Source of the DNA: Prorocentrum cordatum
Taxonomy: Eukaryota > Sar > Dinophyceae > Prorocentrales > Prorocentraceae
Assembly: GCA_963575745.1 (NCBI GenBank)
Contig: CAUYUJ010008573.1
Span: 1-35,000 of the forward strand
Length of the DNA stretch: 35,000 nucleotides
Direction: 5' to 3'
Part shown: one piece after another, positions 28,829 to 35,000 of the stretch
Layout: the number at the start of each line of letters is the position of its first letter
Position numbering within the stretch: position 1 is the stretch's first letter
The notes under the pieces: model-generated
What the model saw: only the letters and a program-made list of their open reading frames with translations
The model's database searches: none
What the model was told of the DNA's origin: nothing
Made by a program: the position numbers and the translations under genes

Positions 28829-30607
28829 CTAGAAGCCGTTGCTGGGCGCGCCGCCCGCGCTCTCAGCCGCGCTGCCGCGCTTGCCTGGCCCCTTGCCGCT
28901 GGCTTGGCCCGGCGCGGCCTTTCCCGGCGCCGCGCTCGCGGCCTGCGCGTTGCCGCCAGCCTTCCCGCCAGCGCCCTGGGCGGCGCCGCCCGGCGCCCCG
29001 CCCGCGCTCCCTGGCCCGTGGCGCGGCTTGCCCTGCCCCTTGCCGCCGCCGCCTCGTTGGCGGCGCGCGGGAGGGCCGAGCGCGTCGGCAGCCTTCGAAA
29101 AACGCAGCCCCCTGGTAAGCGTTCTGCTGAAGCCTACTGCAAGGCATCAGCTCTCTCCGTAGGAGGCCGCCGTCATCCTTCGAAGGCCGCCCCCCGCGCC
29201 GCCCCCGCCCGCGCGCCGAGGGCCTTTGCCGCGGGCCTGGTCTTGCTCCTTGCGCCCCGAGCAACTGTAGCAGGCCTGCGCCTTCAGCTTCAGCTCGTGG
29301 TTCTCTTGCAACAGCCTCGCGTTCTTCTCGTGGAGCTCCTGCGGGGACCGTGCCCCCAAACGCCAGCCCGTCGCACTCGGAGAGCCCTGCGCGCGCACTT
29401 CGGAACGCACCGTGCCCAGGCGTTCGAGGAGCTGCGCGGGGCTCTCCCCTGGTGCGCGGGCGATTGCGCGCGCACTCCCCGGCGCCGAGTTCTTCTGGTG
29501 GAGCGCCACCTGCTCCTGCAAAGCCAACTCCTTCTTGCCCGGGTAATCCACGCCGTCGACGTGCTGGCCGCCGTGATACATCGTGGCCCAGTAGTTCACC
29601 TGCGCCTGGAGCTCTGACGTTTCGCGCGTCAGGCGGTGGCCCTCCGCCGTCAGGCCCGCGCACCTTGCAGAACAAGTGCGGTTCTCGGTGCGACCCGGCG
29701 CCCTCGCGCGGAGAAGTCTGAACTTCCCCCCGCGAGCGCGCTTGGCGGCCGTCACCCGATGGACCGACCTGGTCTCCAGCCTCTCCTTGGCCGCCTCTGC
29801 GTCGAGCGCCTCCTGGCGCGCCTGCGCCAGCTCCGCGCGCGCCGTCGCGAGCTCTGCGTCGCGCTCGCCCAGCGCCGTCGCCGCGGCGGCGGCTTCCTGG
29901 CGCGCCTGTGCTAGCTCCTTCCGCAACCTGTCCGCCTCCGCGCCGCGCGGCGAGCTCCCCGCGACCCCCGGCGCCGCCGCCGAGCTCGCCGCCGCCGCCC
30001 GCGCCGGAGCCGCTTCCGGCGCCGCCGCGGCTGCGCGCGGCGGCGCGTCGGGTTCCGCGCTCGCGGACTCGTTGTCGGAGCTCTCCGAGCTCTCCGAACC
30101 GCCCGAGCTTCTCGAGGAGCGCGTGCGCGAGCGCGGCGACCCGGCCGCGCTCCTCGGCGCCGCTGCCGTCGCCGCCGCCCGCCGCGCCGGCGCGGCGGCC
30201 GCGGTCGTCGGCCTCGCGGCACATCGAAGACACGTCGCCGCACCGACCACCTCCAACCTGTCTTGCCGACGCCCACGTGTAGCAATACACGCGCGCGCCG
30301 CCGAGACAAGCCGGCGGCAGCGGCGCGGTGACGTCAATGACTGCGCAGCCTGGCGCCCCTGTTTCTCTGGGCCGTGACCGTGGCGCCGTCCTTGAGGGTG
30401 TCGCCCAGCGGCAAGTCCAGAGGCAGCGGCTTGCCCCGCGCGCGCCCCTCGGGGAGATCCGCTTCCCGCCTTTCTACGCGCGAATGCAACCTCCGGCGCG
30501 GGCGAAATTTCTAAGCCAACGCCAGCCAGGTGGCAGATAGTCACAGCGACGCCCATGAAATAGCTGGCGCTGGAAGGGAGGAGAGGCAGGGTGACTGAAA
30601 AAGACAA
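28829..30607 (-). CDS. Coiled-coil protein with Gly/Lys-rich tail, interrupted by one TGA
   Basis: From the first in-frame Met at 30607 the early part is Arg/Ala-rich and may include non-coding sequence. A Ser/Glu patch (GSESSESSDNESAS) is at about 170-183. A clear heptad coiled coil follows at about 224-280 (RLRKELAQARQE, ELATARAELAQARQEAL). Further on come LTRETSELQAQVNYW, a second coiled coil (QELHEKNARLLQENHELKLK, about 423-442) and CYSCSGRKEQDQARGKG. TGA at 29147-29149 stops the frame, but the same frame runs open to TAG at 28829-28831 and encodes a natural-looking tail (GGGKGQGKPRHGPGSAGG, GGNAQAASAAPGKAAPGQ). A short GA-AG intron of 66 nt around the TGA would keep the frame. Family unknown; scaffold-like by composition only. 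Confidence 0.5.
29092..29184. repeat. CCTTCGAA direct repeat 85 bp apart around the TGA of the coiled-coil gene
   Basis: CCTTCGAA occurs at 29092-29099 and 29177-29184, enclosing the in-frame TGA. Short direct repeats at both ends are a hallmark of introner-type insertions, but the 85-bp period is not a multiple of three, so simple loss of one repeat plus the insert would shift the frame. Confidence 0.5.
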
Positions 30608-30753
30608 GAGGGGCCGGGAGGGAAGGACAGCACGAGCAAGAGCTTCCGCCGCCGCTTCCTGCCGCCGACGCTACCCTTGGCCCTCGGCTCTGGTTTTTCT
30701 TCAAAACGTGGGCTCCTGGGAAAGAACGAGCGGCCCCGCGGGCGAGCGCGGCT

Positions 30754-31050
30754 TCACCCGAAAATGTTCGGCGGTGCAGAGACCGCGGCGGGCCCACTCG
30801 GGAGCGGCGCGCCCGCCCACCGAACGCGCGAGCTCAGACAATAAATTTCGCCGTCTGCGGAGGAAGTATTCGCATGTATTTGGGGCGAGAAGGTATCGCC
30901 AGCCTCGTTCTGGAAGTTCGCCGCCTTAAACGTCCAGCCGAACTTGTCCCAGATGGCGGCTAGAAGCTCCGCCCCGGTGGCCGACGAGTCGATGGCGATA
31001 ACGTCCGACTTCGAGTGGCCGTTCACGGCTAGCAACTTCAGCATGACCAT
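30754..31050 (-). CDS. Possible small exon or protein, ubiquitin-like by appearance
   Basis: Met at 31050 lies in GCCGCCGCCATGG, a good initiation context. It reads MVMLKLLAVNGHSKSDVIAI and goes on with SSATGAELLAAIWDKFGW and ADGEIYCLSS. A short beta strand, a second strand, a T-x-x-E-L-L helix and a final DGxIYxLS strand look like a beta-grasp fold, which is only an impression. After about 30830 the composition changes and the stop at 30754 may be beyond an exon end. It could be the first exon of the coiled-coil gene downstream on the same strand. Confidence 0.35.
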   Translation of the reverse strand: MVMLKLLAVNGHSKSDVIAIDSSATGAELLAAIWDKFGWTFKAANFQNEAGDTFSPQIHANTSSADGEIYCLSSRVRWAGAPLPSGPAAVSAPPNIFG

Positions 31051-31140
31051 GGCGGCGGCCGTGAAGAGCTGCCAGAAACTAAAATTTGAACCACAAGTAT
31101 TGCCAATTACTTTGAACACCACCCATACCCCTGCTACCTT

Positions 31141-31310
31141 CTCTTCCTCCTCCTCCTCTTCCGTTTTTCTTCCTCTGACTCCTCTCCCTCCCCGGTCCCC
31201 AAGAAGGCCTCCGAAGGGGCGAAACGGCGCAAAGGCGCCCCAGGACGGCCCAAGACGCCCCCAAGAGGCCCAAAGAGGCCCCAAAGAGGCTCTCAAAGGG
31301 CCCCACAACG
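31141..31310. repeat. CCAAGA-type dispersed repeat, copy 6, with TCC tract
   Basis: A short TTCCTCCTCCTCC tract (31142-31190) precedes a block sharing CCTCCGAAGGGGCGAAACGG with about 8442 and the CCCAAGAGGCCCAAAGAGGC style of units. Confidence 0.75.
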
Positions 31311-31870
31311 ACAGGACTGAGCGGCCAGCTGACGGTCTGGACCAGGTGCAGTGCAGCGGGCGGTTCATTGCAAGAACTCCGCTGGGCGCACCGCACCTCC
31401 AACTGCAGGCACGCGAGGAGGGAGGAAGGAGGGCAGTGGCCCCGAGGTAGAAGATTTCGTGCAAAGGGCGATTGCCGAACATATAGGCCAGCCTTGTACT
31501 GACACGCGGAGAATGCTCATTCACCTCGTGGACATTCGCACGCTCGTCCCAGCGCTGAAACTGAGGGGGGCGCATCCGCCCCCCGTGGCGCTGGCGGCGC
31601 CCGGAGGTGGGCAGACCGGCACTGCGGGCAGACCACCCAACGCTCGGTCTGTACGTGCTCCGGACGTGCACCCCGCGAAGCGAGAGGAATCATTATGCTC
31701 GACATCATCGTGTCCAATTTCCTCCCGCACCCTCTTCCTCTTCTTGCTCCTTCTCCTTCCCACTCCTCCGCTTCCTCCTCCTGGCGCGATGCGGGTGTGT
31801 GTTTTGTGGGGCAACTTGCTTGATCGTGCGGGCAGCGATGCTTCGTGTTTCTCCCGTCTGGGTCGCGGTT
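31311..31870. other. Intergenic, no gene seen
   Basis: Includes a C/T-rich stretch near 31715-31790. No supported coding frame or RNA. Confidence 0.5.
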
Positions 31871-32133
31871 GAATTAGCCACGATCAGCCACGAATTAGCC
31901 ACGGCAGTACATCGATTTTAGCCACGAGTAGCCACGTTCAGACACGACGTTTTTAGACACGACAGTTTTTAGACATGTACAGATTCTTTGACATGTTTAG
32001 CCATTCGCAAGCCACGCCCAAGCGAGAAGCATGCGCGGCTAAACCCGGCTAGTACTTATGATCTTGAACATTTTTGCACCGCGCTCAAGCGAGAGCAACG
32101 TCCCGGCTAAACGCGGCTAAAAATCTTAGCCGT
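31871..32133. repeat. TAGCCACG-type short repeats with a terminal hairpin
   Basis: TAGCCACG/CAGCCACG/GACACGAC units recur between 31873 and 31970. AAGCGAGA...CGGCTAAACSCGGCTA occurs twice (about 32020-32053 and 32087-32120). CGGCTAAAAATCTTAGCCG near 32114-32132 is a perfect 7-bp stem with a 5-nt loop. It may be the remains of a small transposon end; no gene. Confidence 0.5.
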
Positions 32134-32840
32134 GTCTTCCAGGGGGGGCGCGAAATAGGGGGAGGGGGAGAACGGTGCACTTCTCGGGCCCTGCAGGCCC
32201 CATTCGGGGCCCCTTCGGTGAAGCTGACCCCCCGGGGGAGGGGGTCCTGGGGCCGCGCACGTGGAAAAAAGCCATGCCGCCAGATGGCTGGGGTGCACCC
32301 TCCGGCCGCTCGCGCGCAGCGCCCTGGGACCCCCGAGGGGGCCCTCCCCAGATATTTTTTGTCAGCGACCACAGGCGAGCGCGCCAGCGGCGAGTCGAGT
32401 CAGAGCGGGCCGCCCAAAGACGAATTAACCTAAAGCGGTGGGCCGGAGCCTCACGCGGCACCTCGGCGGCCAGGCCGGCGAGTGGAGGGGTGCTGGCGGC
32501 GGCTGCCAGGGAAGCTGCAATGCCAGAGGTTGCACGCATGCAGCGAATTGCAGAGAGGCTGAGTGCCAGGGGGGCCCTCCCCAGATGTGCGGCGTCTGGG
32601 TTTTCTCGGTGCGGGGCCCCAAGGAGTCCCGACCATTTCCCATGGGAGGGCTTTTCATCCCGAAGCGTTTTCTGACGGCCCCGAGGCCCGGCGAGGGCCC
32701 CCCCGAGGCCGAAGCTGGCCGAAGACCTCCCGTCCTGGTTCTTGCACGACGCTGTCATGCCTGGGTCTGGGTCCCGAGAGGGGGGCTCTGGAGCCCAGCT
32801 GCCCGGCCGGACCCCCGGCGCCGTTTCTTCTTTCCTAACT
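32134..32840. other. GC-rich intergenic, no gene seen
   Basis: GGGGGCCCTCCCCAGAT occurs near 32338 and near 32570, suggesting an old ~230-bp duplication. Open frames here lack protein character. Confidence 0.5.
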
Positions 32841-32846
32841 AGCAAT

Positions 32847-33118
32847 AATGTTAATACGGCGACTATACTATTACGAATACTAGTACCAACAATACTAGCA
32901 CGAATCAAAACAACCATAATAGTAGTAAGAATAACAATAATCTTAATAATCGTAATACTAATAATAATAGTACTAATAATAATACGAATACTAATACTAA
33001 TAATAATAATAATAATCGTAATAATAGTACTAATAATACCAATGATAATACGACTAATACTATACGAATATTACTACTGATCGTGATACTATTATGTTTA
33101 CTAACCATCGTAATACAT
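32847..33118. repeat. AAT/ACT trinucleotide-rich microsatellite
   Basis: About 270 bp of ACTAATAAT, AATACGAAT and similar units, sharply AT-rich against the GC-rich neighbours. Confidence 0.9.
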
Positions 33119-33141
33119 ATTATATAATGATGATGGTGATT

Positions 33142-33192
33142 AACATATATATATATATATGTATATATACACATACATATATATATATATAA
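33142..33192. repeat. TA dinucleotide microsatellite
   Basis: TATATATATATATG, a TATATACACATACA bridge and a second TATATATATATA run. Bases 33193-33595 after it are GC-rich and hold no supported gene. Confidence 0.9.
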
Positions 33193-33595
33193 CAAAAACA
33201 GTAGCTATGACAAACAACAAAAACAGCGTGGGTCCCCAAAGGTCTGGACCCCTGCCCCGAGACTGGCTGTGCATCCTGTGCGAGGCGGGGATCAATGTCC
33301 ACATCCGCCGCCTGTGGCACCGACGTCCTGGGCCCCCGGCGGGCGGTGGACATGGGTACAGTTAGGTGGGCCCCCTGGGGCCCGAAGATGTCCACAGCCA
33401 CCGTCCGTCGAGGTCTCCGCAACCTCGATCCTCCGGGCGGCGGCTCCGTGTGCACCTGCGCCTCGGATCCCGATCGGATCCCTGTTGGCCGGCCCGGGGA
33501 GCCTGGCCGTGGCCCCCGGGAGCCGACAAGTGACAGAGACCATCCGCCGTGATACCTCGGAGGCTGCATCTCGAGGGAGCCTGTCGGCGGTGCGC

Positions 33596-34365
33596 GAGGA
33601 GGAGGAGGGGAAGGGGGAGGAGGAGGGGAAGGGTGAGGAGGAGGAGGAGGAGGAGGAGGAGGAGGAGGAGGAGGAGATGGAGGAGGAGAAGGCGAAGGGG
33701 CGGGCCTTCTCAGAAGGCTCGAAACTCCCCCGGCCTTCTGGAAGGTGCCCTCTGGGCCTTCACGGAAGACGCCACAAGAACGCTCAGCAGGCGCGAGGAC
33801 TTCTGCGAAGTCCCGTCATAGCTCGGGCCTCGGGCGGCCGTTCGGGACGATCCGGGCACCCAAGGGAACGCCCGCGGTGAGGCTCGGCTGCTGGCAGGCA
33901 TCCCGAGGCTGGAGAACCGCCGAAAGCCGACGAAAACGTCCGACAACCTCGAGCCTCGAAGTTCGAGCCCTGAAACTTCCCCCCCTCGCTCGCCGCCGAG
34001 CCTGGGTGCGCCTGACCAGTGAAACTGGGGCCACAGGGGGACGGAGGAGCAGGAGGAGGAGGAGAAGGAGGAGGAGGAAGATGAGGAGGAGGAGGAGCGA
34101 GAAGCAGGACGAGGAGGAGGAGGAGGAGGAGGAGGACGAGGAGGAGGAGGAGGAGAAGGAGGGAGGACAGGACGAGATGAGGAAGGAGGAGGACGAGGAT
34201 GAGGATGAGGAAGGAGAAGGAGGAGGAGAAGGAGGAGGAGGAGCAAGCAGCGAGGAGGAGGAGGAGGAGGACGGATGACATGGAGAAAGAGGAGGAGAGA
34301 GGGAGGGGACGGAGAGGACGAAGGGAAGGAGGAGGACGACGAGGAGGAGGAGAACACCGAGGAGG

Positions 34366-34397
<32 letters not shown>

Positions 34398-34440
34398 TAC
34401 GAGGGAGGAGGAGGAGGAGGAGGAGGAGGAGGAGGAGAAA
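33596..34440. repeat. (GGA)n purine-rich block
   Basis: GGAGGAGGA runs at 33599-33690 and 34045-34440, separated by mixed sequence (33691-34000). CTGGGTGCGCCT at 34002 and again at 34469, each followed by a conserved ~40-bp segment ending CTGGGGCCAC, brackets the second run 467 bp apart. Confidence 0.9.
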
Positions 34441-34604
34441 GGGGCTCGCCATCTGGGAGGCCTAGAGTCTGGGTGCGCCTCCCCGGAGAAGCTGGGGCCA
34501 CCAGGGGGGTGCCGAGGCGGCGGCGGCTCTCCCACTCGGCCCACGTCCGCTCAAGGTCAGTCCCCGGATCCCTCCCAGGGCCTATCCCCCCTCCCAGGGC
34601 CTAT

Positions 34605-34975
34605 CTGGCCCCCTCCTCCTCCTCCTCCTCCTCCTCGTCCTCCCTCGTCCTCCTCGTCCGCCTCCACCTCCTCCTCGTCCCTCCTCCGTCCTCCTCGTCC
34701 TCCTCCTCCTCTCCCCTCCTCCTCCTCCTCCTCCTCGTCCCTCCTCGTCCCACTCCTCCTCGCCTCCCTCCTCCTCCTCCTCGCCTCCAATCCTCCTCAA
34801 ACCCTCGTCCTCCCTCTCCTCTTCTTCCTCCTCCTCCTCCTCCTCCTCCTCCTCGTCCCTCCTCCTCCCTCCTCCTCCTGCTTCTCCTCCTCCTCCTCCT
34901 TCTCCTCCTCCTCCTCCTCGCACATAGCTCCCTCCTCCTCCTCCTCCTCCTCCTCCTCCTCCTCCTCTTCGTTCC
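34605..34975. repeat. (TCC)n pyrimidine-rich block
   Basis: CCTCCTCCTCGTCC-type units, the reverse complement in style of the GGA block just upstream, continue almost to the end of the window. Confidence 0.9.
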
Positions 34976-35000
34976 TCGGGGCGGATCTTGGCCGCGGCGG

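Noticed and set aside
31079-31671. Minus-strand upstream extension of the 31050 exon to 31671
   Set aside because: The extension passes through the dispersed repeat and a TCC tract and reads as repeat-derived sequence.
33710-34544. Pro/Ser-rich or Glu/Arg-rich frames over the GGA and TCC blocks
   Set aside because: Pure trinucleotide repeat translation with no flanking protein sense.

Overview
The window looks like nuclear DNA of a dinoflagellate. The evidence is a gene preceded by what appear to be two tandem relics of the dinoflagellate spliced leader (2808-2851), every supported gene lying on the minus strand, high GC in coding parts, an extreme load of minisatellites, and a Helitron with the Cys-rich N-terminal module common in dinoflagellate copies. 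The species cannot be named from this sequence. No tRNA, rRNA, CRISPR or bacterial-type operon was seen.

Layout. 1-920: a CCCAAGA(N)GGCC-type dispersed repeat and a CAGCCT hexamer array. 922-4159: two 443-bp direct repeats, about 98% identical, flank a broken gene of unknown function (1685-2757) and degenerate ~330-390 bp tandem repeats. 4292-6519: a gene with an endonuclease/exonuclease/phosphatase (EEP) domain and a basic C-terminal half, broken by one frameshift. About twenty same-orientation copies of a ~22-nt motif (core GCAGGCTGAGAAGCACCGC) lie between 1.2 and 6.4 kb. Most copies inside the two genes read Gly-Ala-(Ser/Ala)-Gln-Pro-Ala on the minus strand. 6609-6960: a 73-bp tandem array. 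7.1-8.6 kb: two more dispersed-repeat copies.

8700-17656 (minus): a nearly whole autonomous Helitron. Reading 5' to 3' on the minus strand it has an N-terminal Cys-rich module, a HUH/Y2 Rep nuclease, a phase-0 intron of about 336 nt, a Pif1-like helicase, and a long Cys-rich tail. It is interrupted by one in-frame TAG and three single-frame shifts, two of them in 9-nt G or C runs. 18755-20925 (minus): an unidentified Ala-rich protein gene with one frameshift, just upstream of the Helitron. It may be cargo or a separate gene.

20.96-28.7 kb is almost all satellite: CCAAGA-type repeat, a 9-bp GGGCTATAG array, a 347-bp tandem duplication, and two large arrays with a GGCACCCGAA core arranged in higher-order units of about 467-473 bp. 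Blocks of nearly pure A sit inside the second array. 28829-30607 (minus): a coiled-coil protein gene interrupted by one in-frame TGA. 30754-31050 (minus): a short possible first exon. 31.1-35 kb: more dispersed repeat, AAT/ACT and TA microsatellites, and a (GGA)n block followed by a (TCC)n block.

The genes do not form a recognisable pathway. Their common theme is mobility: Helitron, retroposed cDNA and interspersed short motif. Every long gene carries at least one 1-nt frameshift or lone stop. That fits either decaying copies or uncorrected indels in the assembly, and the two cannot be told apart here.
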